Assembly (NCBI RefSeq): GCF_000719345.1
Contig: NZ_JOFX01000022.1
Coordinates: 1 to 64,000 of the forward strand
Direction: 5' to 3'
Source of the DNA: Streptomyces sp. NRRL F-2664
GTDB taxonomy: Bacteria > Actinomycetota > Actinomycetes > Streptomycetales > Streptomycetaceae
DNA: 64,000 nucleotides
Shown: positions 45,932-54,870 of the stretch, one piece after another
How the letters are laid out: each line of letters begins with the position of its first letter
How positions within the stretch are numbered: the stretch's first letter is position 1
The notes under the pieces: model-generated
Seen by the model: only the letters and a program-made list of their open reading frames with translations
Told to the model about the DNA's origin: nothing
Databases searched by the model: none
Translations under genes and position numbers: made by a program

Positions 45932-46876
45932 GTGAAGCTCGTCTTCGCAGGCACCCCCGAGGTCGCCGTACCCGCCCTGGACGCCCTGATCGCCTCCGGG
46001 CGGCACGAGGTCGCGGCCGTCGTCACCCGGCCCGACGCACCGGCCGGCCGCGGCAGGCGCCTCGTCGCCAGCCCGGTCGCCGAACGCGCCGAGGAGGCCG
46101 GCATCGAGGTCCTCAAGCCCGCCCGGCCGCGCGACCCGGACTTCCAGGCCCGGCTGCGCGAGATCGACCCCGACTGCTGTCCGGTCGTCGCCTACGGCGC
46201 CATCCTGCCCAAGAGCGCGCTCGACATCCCGCGCCACGGATGGGTCAACCTGCACTTCTCGCTGCTGCCGGCCTGGCGCGGCGCCGCGCCCGTGCAGCAC
46301 TCGATCATGGCGGGCGACCAGCTCACCGGCGCCTCCACCTTCCAGATCGAGGAGGGCCTGGACTCGGGCCCGGTCTACGGCGTCCTCACCGAGGAGATCC
46401 GGCCGACCGACAACAGCGGCGACCTGCTCACCCGCCTCGCCTTCGCCGGCGCCGGACTGCTCGCCGCCACGATGGACGGCATCGAGGACGGCACCCTGCG
46501 CGCCGTCGCCCAGCCCCTCGACGGGATCTCCCTCGCCCCCAAGATCACGGTGGAGGACGCCCGGATCGACTGGACGGCGCCCGCGATGCGCGCCGACCGC
46601 GTCGTGCGCGGCTGCACGCCGGCGCCGGGCGCGTGGACCGTCTTCCGGGGGGAGCGGCTCAAGCTGATCTCGCTGGGCATGGTCGCCGACCGTACGGACC
46701 TGGCACCGGGCGCGCTCTCCGCAACCAAGAACAACGTCCACGTCGGCACCGGTTCGCACGCCGTCGAGCTGCTCTGGGTCCAGCCGCAAGGCAAGAAGCC
46801 GATGCACGCCGCGGACTGGGCGCGCGGGGTGCGGATCGCTCCCGGCGAGCGGCTGGGCGGGGCCGACGTAGGCTGA
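45932..46876 (+). CDS. fmt: Methionyl-tRNA formyltransferase
   Basis: Formylates initiator Met-tRNA with 10-formyl-THF. 314 residues from GTG 45932 (GAGGTAGGA upstream). N-terminal catalytic domain with [27 protein letters not shown] and [19 protein letters not shown], containing the conserved Asn-His-Ser triad area, then [11 protein letters not shown]. The C-terminal OB fold ([17 protein letters not shown]) is complete. rsmB follows after a 115-nt gap of tandem repeats. Confidence 0.97.
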   Translation: MKLVFAGTPEVAVPALDALIASGRHEVAAVVTRPDAPAGRGRRLVASPVAERAEEAGIEVLKPARPRDPDFQARLREIDPDCCPVVAYGAILPKSALDIPRHGWVNLHFSLLPAWRGAAPVQHSIMAGDQLTGASTFQIEEGLDSGPVYGVLTEEIRPTDNSGDLLTRLAFAGAGLLAATMDGIEDGTLRAVAQPLDGISLAPKITVEDARIDWTAPAMRADRVVRGCTPAPGAWTVFRGERLKLISLGMVADRTDLAPGALSATKNNVHVGTGSHAVELLWVQPQGKKPMHAADWARGVRIAPGERLGGADVG

Positions 46877-46889
46877 ACAGCGCAACACC

Positions 46890-46969
46890 GCGCAGCACCC
46901 CCAGAACCGCAGCACCCCCAGAACCGCAGCACCCCCAGAACCGCAGCACCCGCAGCACTCGCAGCACTC
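46890..46969 (+). repeat. Tandem 17-bp repeat between fmt and rsmB
   Basis: Unit CCGCAGCACCCCCAGAA: copies at 46890-46906 (first base differs), 46907-46923 and 46924-46940, a partial copy to 46951, then two 9-bp GCAGCACTC units (46952-46969). It ends about 22 nt before the rsmB start. No ORF is evident in it. Confidence 0.9.
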
Positions 46970-46991
46970 GTACACCCGGAGCACCTTTCAC

Positions 46992-48467
46992 GTGAGCGAA
47001 CAGCCCCGCCAGCCCCGTCGCAGGCCAGCCCCCGCAGGGGCGGGCGGCAAGCAGGCCAAGCCGTACCGCCGGCCCCAGAAGGACCCCGTCCGGATGCTGG
47101 CCTTCGAGGTGCTGCGGGCGGTGGACGAACGCGACGCCTACGCCAACCTCGTCCTGCCGCCCCTGCTGAGGAAGGCCCGCCAGGACGAGAAGTTCCAGGC
47201 GCGCGACGCGGCGCTGGCCACCGAGCTGGTCTACGGCACGCTGCGCCGCCAGGGCACCTACGACGCCGTCATCAGGGCCTGCATCGACCGCCCGCTGCGC
47301 GAGGTCGACCCGCCGGTGCTCGACGTCCTCTCGCTCGGTGCCCACCAGCTGCTGGGCACCCGGATCCCGACCCACGCCGCCGTCTCGGCGAGCGTGGAAC
47401 TGGCCCGGGTGGTGCTCGGGGACGGGCGCGCCAAATTCGTCAACGCCGTTCTGCGCAAGATCTCCGCGCACGACCTGGACGGCTGGCTGGAGCGGGTCGC
47501 GCCGCCGTACGAGGAGGACGCCGAGGAGCACCTCGCCGTCTACCACTCGCACCCCAGGTGGGTCGTCAGTGCCCTCTGGGACGCGCTGGGCGGCGGGCGC
47601 GCCGGCATCGAGGACCTGCTTGAGGCCGACAACGAGCGGCCCGAGGTGACGCTGGTCGCCCGGCCCGGCCGGGCCACGCCGCAGGAGCTGCTGGAGGCGG
47701 TCGGCGAGGAGTCGGCGCTCCCGGGGCGCTGGTCCCCGTACGCCGTCCGGATGGCCGAGGGCGGTGAGCCGGGTGCCCTGGAGGCGGTGCGCGAGGGCCG
47801 GGCCGGTGTGCAGGACGAGGGCAGCCAGCTGGTGGCGATGGCCCTGGCGGCCGTACCGGTCGAGGGCCGCGACGAGCGCTGGCTCGACGGCTGCGCGGGC
47901 CCGGGCGGCAAGGCGGCGCTGCTCGCCGCGCTCGCGGCCGAGCGCGGGGCCTTCCTGCTGGCCTCGGAGAAGCAGCCGCACCGGGCACGGCTGGTGGAGC
48001 GGGCCCTGGCGGGCAACCCGGGTCCCTACCAGGTCATCGCGGCGGACGGTACCCGTCCGGCGTGGCTGCCGGGCTCCTTCGACCGTGTCCTGATGGACGT
48101 GCCGTGCTCGGGCCTGGGCGTGCTGCGCCGCCGCCCGGAGGCTCGCTGGCGCCGCCGCCCGGAGGACCTGGAGGGCTTCGCACCGCTCCAGCGCGGGCTG
48201 CTGCGGCAGGCCCTCTCGGCGGTGCGCGTCGGCGGCATCGTGGGCTACGCGACGTGCTCGCCGCACCTGGCGGAGACCCGGGTCGTGGTGGACGACGTCC
48301 TCAAGGGCCGCGGTGCGGGCGCCTCCCCGGTGTCCGCCGAACTCGTCGACGCCCGACCGTTCATGGCGGGCGTCCCCGCCCTGGGCGACGGCCCGGACGT
48401 CCAGCTCTGGCCGCACCTCCACGGCACGGACGCGATGTACCTGGCCCTCCTGCGCCGCACGGCGTAG
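46992..48467 (+). CDS. rsmB: 16S rRNA (cytosine-967-C5)-methyltransferase
   Basis: SAM-dependent m5C methyltransferase of 16S rRNA. 491 residues from GTG 46992. N-terminal NusB-like domain (VRMLAFEVLRAVDERDAYANLVL) binds RNA; the Rossmann domain has DGCAGPGGKAALLAAL for SAM, and the two catalytic Cys lie in DVPCSGLGVLRR and YATCSPHLAETR. A basic Pro/Arg-rich N-terminal tail (about 30 residues) precedes it. A terminator follows; rpe, its usual near neighbour, is displaced about 6 kb by the toxin cassette. Confidence 0.96.
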   Translation: MSEQPRQPRRRPAPAGAGGKQAKPYRRPQKDPVRMLAFEVLRAVDERDAYANLVLPPLLRKARQDEKFQARDAALATELVYGTLRRQGTYDAVIRACIDRPLREVDPPVLDVLSLGAHQLLGTRIPTHAAVSASVELARVVLGDGRAKFVNAVLRKISAHDLDGWLERVAPPYEEDAEEHLAVYHSHPRWVVSALWDALGGGRAGIEDLLEADNERPEVTLVARPGRATPQELLEAVGEESALPGRWSPYAVRMAEGGEPGALEAVREGRAGVQDEGSQLVAMALAAVPVEGRDERWLDGCAGPGGKAALLAALAAERGAFLLASEKQPHRARLVERALAGNPGPYQVIAADGTRPAWLPGSFDRVLMDVPCSGLGVLRRRPEARWRRRPEDLEGFAPLQRGLLRQALSAVRVGGIVGYATCSPHLAETRVVVDDVLKGRGAGASPVSAELVDARPFMAGVPALGDGPDVQLWPHLHGTDAMYLALLRRTA

Positions 48468-48482
48468 CCGCGGTCGTGCGCC

Positions 48483-48519
48483 ACGGCCCCCCGCGATGAT
48501 GTCTGTCGCGAGGGGCCGT
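48483..48519 (+). terminator. Intrinsic terminator of rsmB
   Basis: 14-bp stem ACGGCCCCCCGCGA / TCGCGAGGGGCCGT with one mismatch, 9-nt loop. Confidence 0.82.
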
Positions 48520-48731
48520 CGCGTATCTGCGGGCTTCCGCGGCCCTCAGTGGGCGTCTGCGGACGGACGCCATGTGTTCGCCTCGTGTCACGACTGCGCC
48601 AGGACCGGTGCATGGCGGAAGACGCCACCGACCCCGACGACTACGCCCGGGCTGGGACGTCGAGGTCCAGCTCCTGCCGGCCGATGCCTGCACGGTGCGG
48701 TCGTGAGATGGCGAGAGGCTGTCCCGCGCCT

Positions 48732-48749
48732 TGTCACAACTCCGTGACA
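48732..48749. promoter_or_regulatory. Palindrome upstream of the toxin cassette
   Basis: TGTCAC, 6-nt spacer AACTCC, GTGACA: perfect 6-bp arms about 90 nt before the predicted transcription start. The 6-nt spacer does not fit the BldD box. Confidence 0.5.
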
Positions 48750-48785
48750 GAGACGGCCGACCAGGCGGAATGACCCTCATTCACT

Positions 48786-48815
48786 TTGCAGTCAGCAATG
48801 CCAAGTTGATAGAAA
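48786..48815 (+). promoter_or_regulatory. Candidate promoter of the toxin cassette
   Basis: TTGCAG and TAGAAA spaced by 18 nt in an AT-rich patch, 85 nt before the first cassette gene. Confidence 0.42.
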
Positions 48816-48899
48816 TGGATCACCTGTGCGGGTGGGCGGCGGCGCCGTCGCCGGTGATCGGGGCACTGGAGAGAAGCGTTGTGAAGAACGGGGGACAAC

Positions 48900-49283
48900 G
48901 TGTCTGCATGGGACATCAAGCCGGGCGGCGTCCGAGGCGTCCTGAACAAGACCGCCGAAGCGGGCAGTAAGTTCGAGGAGGAGTTCACCTCGTACAGCGA
49001 CGGCTTGGTCGGCGCCGCGACATCGGCCGGCACGATGGTGCTGGGCGGGACCGAGCTGCCCAAGGAAGGCGCGTTCGGCCCCGTGGCCCAGGCGTTGCTC
49101 GAGTTTCAGCAGCGAACGGAAAGCGACCTGAAGTTCCTTCCCGTTCGGACGGGAAAGTCCATCACGGGTGCGCGCCTGGCCACTGAGGAGTACGTCAAGG
49201 GCGACCTGCAGATGGCGAAGAACAAGCAGGAGGAGTACTCCAAAGCTCCGACCGCGGAAGAGCTGAAGGGGCCCAAGAAGTGA
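48900..49283 (+). CDS. WXG100-like small protein (DUF6507-like) of a type VII-type cassette
   Basis: 127 residues from GTG 48900 with GGGGGAC just upstream. Begins SAWDIKPGGVRGVLNKTAE and continues as amphipathic helices (FEEEFTSYSDGLVGAA; FGPVAQALLEFQQRTESDL), then ATEEYVKGDLQMAKNKQEEY. The W-D-I-x-P start and all-helical profile fit the Streptomyces family I know as DUF6507, whose members are ESX/WXG100-like partners of secreted effectors. Its stop overlaps the next start by 4 nt (GTGA), strong evidence that the pair works together. It could be an export partner or chaperone for the toxin; direct evidence is lacking. Confidence 0.8.
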   Translation: MSAWDIKPGGVRGVLNKTAEAGSKFEEEFTSYSDGLVGAATSAGTMVLGGTELPKEGAFGPVAQALLEFQQRTESDLKFLPVRTGKSITGARLATEEYVKGDLQMAKNKQEEYSKAPTAEELKGPKK

Positions 49284-51523
49284 TCGACGTCGGGAAGATA
49301 CCCACCTTCACCGGCAATCTGGAGACCCTGGAGACGCACGCGGCCGCGCTGAAGACGACCGCCTCCAGCATCCGCGGCACCGGCAGGGACGTGCACACCG
49401 CCTTCCAGGCGCTGGACGCGGTCTACGACGCCCCGGAGCAGGAGGAACTGCTCGACTCGACCATTCCCGTGCGGGACAGGGCGGACGCGTTCGCCACGAA
49501 GCTGGAGTCCGTCAGCGGGGCGCTGACGACGTTCGCGTCGAGCGCCCGTCCGCTGGTGGACAGGATGAAGCAACTCCGCACCGATGCGGAGAAGTTCGTC
49601 GCAGACAACAAGGACGACGAGGACTGGCAGCAGGACCAGGGCAAGATCGACGAGAACGCGCGCCTCGTCCGCGAGGTCGGCGTGACGTGGGTGGCCTTCC
49701 AAGGTGTCGAGCGCGACGCTGCCAACAAGATCACCACGCTGGTGGGCGGCACGCACTTCGTCGTAGACGACGGTTCGCACAAGGCCGGCATGTACGGCTT
49801 CAAGGAGAGCGACGTCAAGGACGCCAAGGAGACGCCTTGGGGGACGGCCGACGAGCGCGAGTACACCGGCCTGCGAGCCGCGTGGGAGTGGACGAAGGAC
49901 AACGTCGGCAGCGGCCTGAAGGGCTTCTTCGTCGACGGAGTCTGGGGCACCCTCAAGGGCCTCGGCAACATGGTCAACGTGTTCGACATGGACACCTTCA
50001 AGAAGACCTGGTCGGGGATCGGTGACGTCTTCGCCGGTGTCAGCGGCTACATCATCACGCCCTACGACTGGGCGATGGACAAGATGTTCGGCCCGGTCGA
50101 CCACAGCGACCGGGAGAAGAGCAAGGCCGCGCTGCGCAACTTCGGCAAGTCGCTGGTCGCGTGGGACGAGTGGGGCAAGGACCCGGCGCGCGCCGGCGGC
50201 ACGGTCGTGTTCAACGTCCTCACCATCGGTGCGGGTTCGTTCCTCAAGCTCGGCAAGGCCGGAAAGATGGGCGTGGGCGCGGAGATCGCGACAGCGGTGG
50301 GCAAGGCGGGCGTGCTGGTCGACCCGATGAGCTACCTGGGCAAGGCCGCGAACGTCACCAAGATCAAGGTCGGCGACTTCATGGAGGGCCTGAAGGCCAG
50401 CCGCGCGGGCGTGGACGACATGGCCCGCGGCATGCCCGGCGGAACCTCACCCCACCCGACCGACACCGCCGCACCCCCCGTCGGCGCGGGCGACGGTACG
50501 CCGCCCGGTTACGAGTACGCCGACCCGCAGGGCAACAAGCGCGTCATCGGCCGCGACGGCATCATCCGCGACGAGCACGGCAACGTCGTCCGGGACACCG
50601 AGCCCGTCAGGGAGCCGCACAAGGACGACCTGCCCAACACCCACGAGCCCACCCCGGTCAAGGAGCGCGTCCTCGAAGGCGCGGGCGGCCCCAGCCGCGT
50701 GGAGAACTCCACGGGCCACCCGACAAACCCCGCTCACTCCAGCGGTGGATCGCACGCCCCGGGCGGGCATGCCGGGGCAGGGCCGACGGCTCATGTTCCG
50801 GCGCACGACCATGGGCACACCTCCTCCGGCGCCGGGCACGGCACACCGCACACGGGGGCCGGCGGCGGCTCCTCCGGCAGTAGCGGCCACGGCACCGGCC
50901 AGCATGACCCCGCGGGTCACGGTTCCGGTTCCGGTCACGCCGGCGATCCCCATGACCCTGCGGGTCATGGCGACTCGGCCCACGACCCCGCCGACCCCGG
51001 CACGGGCGCGGATTCGGGGTCGGGGCACACCGGGGACACCGCCACTCCCCAACAGGATCCCCCGACGGTGGAGGAGCTCCCTCCCTTGCCGAAGGGCGGT
51101 CGTATCCCCGAGCACACCTTCGAGCACGTTATCCGGGGGGAGCTCAAGTACGATCGCAATGGCAACCCCAAGGTGTCCGGTTACCACTTCCGACCCGATG
51201 GCCGAGATCTCAACCCCTACATGGTGAAGGTCCCGAGGATCATCGAGATCGATCACAGGACGGGATTGACCACCGGCAATGTGTGGATGCGTGATCCGCG
51301 CACCGGGGAGATGGTGATGAAGCGGGCCAAGACCACCTTCTTCCCGCCGGGTTGGTCGGAAAAGCAGGTCAGGCGCGCCATGGAAAAGTCCTTCGAGAAC
51401 GGCCGGGTCGTCGACGCCGCCACGAACAAATGGCGTGGGGACTGGAAGGGAATCACGTTCGAAGGATATTTCGACCCGATCACCGGCGACGCGAAGACCA
51501 TTTACCCGCTCATGCCGAAGTGA
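49280..51523 (+). CDS. Polymorphic toxin with C-terminal EndoU-type ribonuclease domain
   Basis: 747 residues from GTG 49280. Residues 1-110 are helical and LXG/ESX-like (NLETLETHAAALKTTASSIRG; VRDRADAFATKLESVSGAL), 200-345 hold helices and a hydrophobic stretch (VVFNVLTIGAGSFLKLGKAG), and about 484-590 are a His/Gly/Ser linker. From residue 608 the end fits the bacterial EndoU RNase pattern: H616 (TFEHVIRG), H636 (SGYHFRPDGRD), a Lys nearby (K650), TTFFPPGWSEKQV, and a terminal T740-I-Y742 (CdiA-EndoU uses His, His, Lys and a Thr-x-Tyr). Its base composition is less GC-rich than the N-terminus, as in swapped toxin tips. A predicted immunity gene follows after 20 nt. No cell-export gene is nearby. 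Confidence 0.82.
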   Translation: MIDVGKIPTFTGNLETLETHAAALKTTASSIRGTGRDVHTAFQALDAVYDAPEQEELLDSTIPVRDRADAFATKLESVSGALTTFASSARPLVDRMKQLRTDAEKFVADNKDDEDWQQDQGKIDENARLVREVGVTWVAFQGVERDAANKITTLVGGTHFVVDDGSHKAGMYGFKESDVKDAKETPWGTADEREYTGLRAAWEWTKDNVGSGLKGFFVDGVWGTLKGLGNMVNVFDMDTFKKTWSGIGDVFAGVSGYIITPYDWAMDKMFGPVDHSDREKSKAALRNFGKSLVAWDEWGKDPARAGGTVVFNVLTIGAGSFLKLGKAGKMGVGAEIATAVGKAGVLVDPMSYLGKAANVTKIKVGDFMEGLKASRAGVDDMARGMPGGTSPHPTDTAAPPVGAGDGTPPGYEYADPQGNKRVIGRDGIIRDEHGNVVRDTEPVREPHKDDLPNTHEPTPVKERVLEGAGGPSRVENSTGHPTNPAHSSGGSHAPGGHAGAGPTAHVPAHDHGHTSSGAGHGTPHTGAGGGSSGSSGHGTGQHDPAGHGSGSGHAGDPHDPAGHGDSAHDPADPGTGADSGSGHTGDTATPQQDPPTVEELPPLPKGGRIPEHTFEHVIRGELKYDRNGNPKVSGYHFRPDGRDLNPYMVKVPRIIEIDHRTGLTTGNVWMRDPRTGEMVMKRAKTTFFPPGWSEKQVRRAMEKSFENGRVVDAATNKWRGDWKGITFEGYFDPITGDAKTIYPLMPK

Positions 51524-51543
51524 GCGCAAAGGAGAACAGAGCA

Positions 51544-51963
51544 GTGATCCGCACCAAGTACTACGTCGAGGACGCCTTCGGGGCGCCTTCCTACTCGGGC
51601 CCGGCCGAGCTGAACATCCTGGGGCAGTGGGTCACGGCCGACATCCAGCTCTCGCCGCTGTCCGTCCTGGAGGCTATCGACCTGGTTGCCGAGGCGAAGG
51701 CACAGCAGGGATTCACCCCGGAGGACCTGGACGGCAACGCGCACACGGTCACCATCGGCCCTCGGGGCGTGCGGGTGGAGAACTATTTCGTCGAACACGT
51801 TCAGGGCGAATACACGCTCGACGATGCGTTCCGCGTACTGGTCGACTTCTGGGACTACTGTTGCCTGGCAAATCCGCAGAAGGCCGACTCGCGCCGCCGC
51901 GAGTATGCCGAGGAGCACGGTCGCGATCCGCTGGCCGGAATCCGCGAATACCTCGGGGCATGA
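51544..51963 (+). CDS. Predicted immunity protein for the EndoU toxin
   Basis: 139 residues from GTG 51544, which has AAGGAGA about 9 nt upstream. An acidic protein (VEDAFGAPSYSGPAELN; VEHVQGEYTLDDAFRVLVDF) with no family I recognise. The call rests on position: directly after the toxin tip on the same strand, small, acidic, and sharing its lower GC content. The most economical reading is a cognate inhibitor that binds the EndoU domain in the cytoplasm. Alternatives are a chaperone or an unrelated gene. Confidence 0.62.
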   Translation: MIRTKYYVEDAFGAPSYSGPAELNILGQWVTADIQLSPLSVLEAIDLVAEAKAQQGFTPEDLDGNAHTVTIGPRGVRVENYFVEHVQGEYTLDDAFRVLVDFWDYCCLANPQKADSRRREYAEEHGRDPLAGIREYLGA

Positions 51964-52029
51964 CGGTTCAGTGCTGACGGCAGCCCTGTTCGCGACCGGG
52001 ACAGCCGGCCCGGAGGCACCGCCGGGGGG

Positions 52030-52440
52030 TTGCCGTGCGGTGGTACGGCCCGGGCCATCGTCCGCGAGGGCGATGCGCTGAGGGTCCGGGCGGACTGGCA
52101 CAGCACGCTCGGAGGCCATGAGTCGCTGCTGGCCGAGCGCGGTGGTGTCGTCGTCCCTGTGCGGGACTTCATCGGTGAGTGGGCGAAGGTTCTGCGGCGG
52201 ATCGTCACCGACATCGGCGCGGAACGCGTGGAGTTGGAGGAGGACGACCCCTCCGCCGGGCCAAGGCGCTCCTCGCCTCGTGAGCCGTTTGCACGCCGAT
52301 CCGCCATCTCCCGATCGGCTGCGCGTCCGTCATCCCCAGGTCCGGATCGGCCCGATGCGGCGTTCGGCCGGAGGGCGACGAATCAACGAGATCAGAGGTC
52401 GGACCGCGCCGGACTGTCGGCAACTGCTCGGCACGATTGA
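52030..52440 (+). pseudogene. Possible truncated orphan ORF downstream of the immunity gene
   Basis: TTG-started ORF of 136 residues. The first about 70 residues look protein-like (REGDALRVRADWHS; GVVVPVRDFIGEWAKVLRR; GAERVELEEDD) and the rest is Arg/Ser-rich frame noise, with no ribosome site at the start. Reads as the end of a decayed gene, possibly an orphan immunity gene, common near polymorphic toxins. No family recognised. Confidence 0.35.
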
Positions 52441-52461
52441 CATGACGACAAGGAACACGGC

Positions 52462-53889
52462 ATGACCAAGGACGTGATCGCGCTCACCGAGCGTATGCCG
52501 GACGCGCTCAGCGTCTTGGCGGGCCTGCTCGCGGGCGGCCCGGACCTGCTGGTCGAGGCCGCCGGAGAGGGCGCCGTCGTCCAGCTCTGCGACACCGAGG
52601 GCCGGCCGCTCGTCTCGATCGAGGTCCCGCTGATGCTGCAGGTGCCGGGCGAGGCGGTCCGGTTGCTGGGGCCGGGTGCCGAGCTGTCGGGCGGCGGGCC
52701 GGCGTGGTGGGTCGAGGCCCGGGCCGCCGCGGGCGTACCGCAGGCCGAGCAGCTCGCCGGAGCCTTCGCGGCCCGTCTGACCATGCTCCTGGGCGGCCGG
52801 GTCTGGCCGCCGGACGCCCCGGGCACCGTCGGCGCGGCCCGCCCGGTCGATCTGTCGGGCATCACCGCCGTGCCTGCGCCTGCGGCAGCCCAACCGGCCG
52901 TCGACATGCTCACCGACAGGGCCGCCGTCGTCCTCCAGGACCGTCCGGTCGTCCCCATGACGAGCTGGCTCTCCGAGGTACTGCGGGCCACAGTGGAGAG
53001 CGATCGGTCCCTGCAGATCGTCACCCCGCCGCACTGCCGCCTCTCGATGCCCACCCGCCTGCTGCTGCAGTCGATGCCCTCACGCTGGGTGGTGCAGGAC
53101 GAGCGGTGCGGCTACTACGACGGCCTCACGGGTGCCGTGCTCACCTGGCAGGACGACGCCTTCGCCCCGGCCGGGGGCGAGAACGGCGAGACTCCGGTGG
53201 CGGACGCGTTCACACAGGCCGAGCCCAGCGGTGAAAAGCAGCTCAGCATCTCCTTCCGTACCCTGCACCGTCCGACGGCGGACCTCGTTCTCGGCGGTGC
53301 GCTCGAAGCGGCCTGGCAGGCGCTGACGGGCGGCCTTCCGGCCGGCTGGGGGACCTCGGAGCCCGCCGGCCTGACGTGGTCGCGGCGCCAGCTGACCGAG
53401 CTGGCCCACGAGCGGGCCCCCCAATCCACCTGGACCGTCGTCGTCGGCACGCCGGACCGGCCCGCCGTCGCGACGTTGCGTGTGATCCGCACCCCGGAGG
53501 GGGTGGAGGAGGACATCACCCTCACGGTCGGCTACGGCCCGGGCGAGGAACTCCCTCTGGAGGCCCTTCCGGGGCTGGCCGAGGGGCTGGTGACGCGGTA
53601 CGGGCTCAAGACCATGCTGTGCCAGCTGCGCGAAGCCCGCCGGGACCTCAGCACCCCGCCCCATTACGAGAACCCGCCGCTGCCGTACGCCTTCGTACTC
53701 GGCCCTGCCGAGGTCCAGGAGGCGGGGCGGGACATCGCGAGCAGGACGCCGCTCAAGGAACGCCCGGTGCCACTGGGCCCGCCAGCCCGGCCGGGCTTCT
53801 TCTACGCACTCGGCGACGCCGAGACCGCCGAGAACTGGGCCGCCCTGGAGGTACTGCTGCGCCACCTGCGCGGCGCGCCGCCCGCCTGA
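52462..53889 (+). CDS. DUF6177-like protein, type VII-associated
   Basis: 475 residues from ATG 52462. Begins TKDVIALTERMPDALSVLAGL and has a two-part layout: an N-terminal half (VVQLCDTEGRPLVSIEVPLML) and a C-terminal half (IVTPPHCRLSMPTRLLLQSMPSRWVV; RHLRGAPPA end). It resembles proteins Streptomyces annotations call DUF6177, seen next to ESX/WXG-type effector loci. No catalytic motif, membrane segment or signal peptide is seen. Separated from the immunity gene by a 498-nt gap, so membership of the same operon is uncertain. No function can be assigned. Confidence 0.72.
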   Translation: MTKDVIALTERMPDALSVLAGLLAGGPDLLVEAAGEGAVVQLCDTEGRPLVSIEVPLMLQVPGEAVRLLGPGAELSGGGPAWWVEARAAAGVPQAEQLAGAFAARLTMLLGGRVWPPDAPGTVGAARPVDLSGITAVPAPAAAQPAVDMLTDRAAVVLQDRPVVPMTSWLSEVLRATVESDRSLQIVTPPHCRLSMPTRLLLQSMPSRWVVQDERCGYYDGLTGAVLTWQDDAFAPAGGENGETPVADAFTQAEPSGEKQLSISFRTLHRPTADLVLGGALEAAWQALTGGLPAGWGTSEPAGLTWSRRQLTELAHERAPQSTWTVVVGTPDRPAVATLRVIRTPEGVEEDITLTVGYGPGEELPLEALPGLAEGLVTRYGLKTMLCQLREARRDLSTPPHYENPPLPYAFVLGPAEVQEAGRDIASRTPLKERPVPLGPPARPGFFYALGDAETAENWAALEVLLRHLRGAPPA

Positions 53890-54183
53890 CCGCCCACCTG
53901 TTCGATGCGAGGCCGGTGGTCGGAAGCTGGAGGTTTCCCGTCAGTCCCATCGCCTCTCCGGTGCGGGCCGGTCCCTGCGAAACGGGCCGGACCGGAAAGG
54001 CACAGACGGGGCGGTCAGCGGCGTCGGACGAAGCCCGGCGGCCCGAGATCGCCACGCGCTCCCGCACGACGGCGGTGGCAGGCCGCGTGGGCTGGTCACA
54101 GACGCCTCCGGTTGCGCGCGGAGCGCGGATCCGACTTGCGGGGTCGTGGCCGGAAGGGGCTGTTGGCATGGCAGGCTTGGGGC
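53890..54183 (+). other. Gap before rpe
   Basis: No gene is seen. A CAGGCT hexamer (54172-54177) ends 6 nt before the rpe ATG, consistent with a leaderless start; its -35 is unclear. Confidence 0.4.
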
Positions 54184-54870
54184 ATGGCCGCTCAGATTTA
54201 TCCCAGCATCCTGTCCGCCGACTTCGCCCGTCTCGCCGAGGAGGCGAAGGCCGTCGAGGGGGCCGACTGGCTGCATGTCGATGTCATGGACAACCATTTC
54301 GTCCCGAACCTCACCCTCGGCATGCCGGTCGTGGAGTCCTTGAGTCGCGCCACGGACATCCCGCTGGACCTGCACCTGATGATCGAGAACCCGGACCGCT
54401 GGGCGCCGCAGTACGTGGAGGCCGGCGCGGGCTCGGTCACCTTCCATGCCGAGGCCGCGGCGGCGCCGGTCCGCCTCGCGCGGGAGATCCGGGCCAAGGG
54501 CGCGCGGGCCTCCATGGCGCTCAAGCCGGCGACCCCCGTGGAACAGTACGAGGACATCCTCCCCGAGCTCGACATGCTGCTGATCATGACGGTCGAGCCC
54601 GGCTTCGGCGGCCAGCCCTTTCTCGACATCATGCTCCCCAAGATCCGCCGTACCCGGGAGCTGATCGCCAAGCACGGTCTGGAGCTGTGGCTCCAGGTCG
54701 ACGGCGGGGTCTCGGCCTCCACCATCGAGCGCTGCGCCGAGGCCGGCGCGGACGTCTTCGTGGCGGGCAGCGCGGTGTACGGGGCGGTCGATCCGGCGGC
54801 GGCCGTCCGTACGCTGCGTGACCAGGCGGGTGCGGCGATCGCGGCGGCGCCGTGGGCCTGCGACCACTGA
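54184..54870 (+). CDS. rpe: Ribulose-phosphate 3-epimerase
   Basis: Interconverts ribulose 5-phosphate and xylulose 5-phosphate (pentose phosphate pathway). 228 residues from ATG 54184. Metal/catalytic motifs of the TIM-barrel: [31 protein letters not shown] (His and Asp), [23 protein letters not shown] and [12 protein letters not shown]. Normal length. The start has no Shine-Dalgarno but sits 6 nt after CAGGCT. Next is a sugar-sensing regulator on the same strand. Confidence 0.96.
   Translation: MAAQIYPSILSADFARLAEEAKAVEGADWLHVDVMDNHFVPNLTLGMPVVESLSRATDIPLDLHLMIENPDRWAPQYVEAGAGSVTFHAEAAAAPVRLAREIRAKGARASMALKPATPVEQYEDILPELDMLLIMTVEPGFGGQPFLDIMLPKIRRTRELIAKHGLELWLQVDGGVSASTIERCAEAGADVFVAGSAVYGAVDPAAAVRTLRDQAGAAIAAAPWACDH

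Larger units (their letters stand above)
48520..48899 (+). other. Upstream region of the toxin cassette
   Basis: No convincing gene is seen. The left part (to about 48715) has a short reading stretch ending DVEVQLLPADACTVRS that looks like a decayed gene end, but is not assignable. At 48770-48825 the composition turns AT-rich, unlike the surroundings, and holds a promoter-like pair and a palindrome listed separately. Confidence 0.5.

Noticed and set aside
48549..48773. Small ORF upstream of the toxin cassette
   Set aside because: No ribosome site or family; composition like frame noise, with only a short decayed-looking end.
50951..50969. Palindrome CATGACCC-TGC-GGGTCATG as an operator
   Set aside because: It lies inside the toxin linker and follows from the repeated peptide His-Asp-Pro-Ala-Gly-His.
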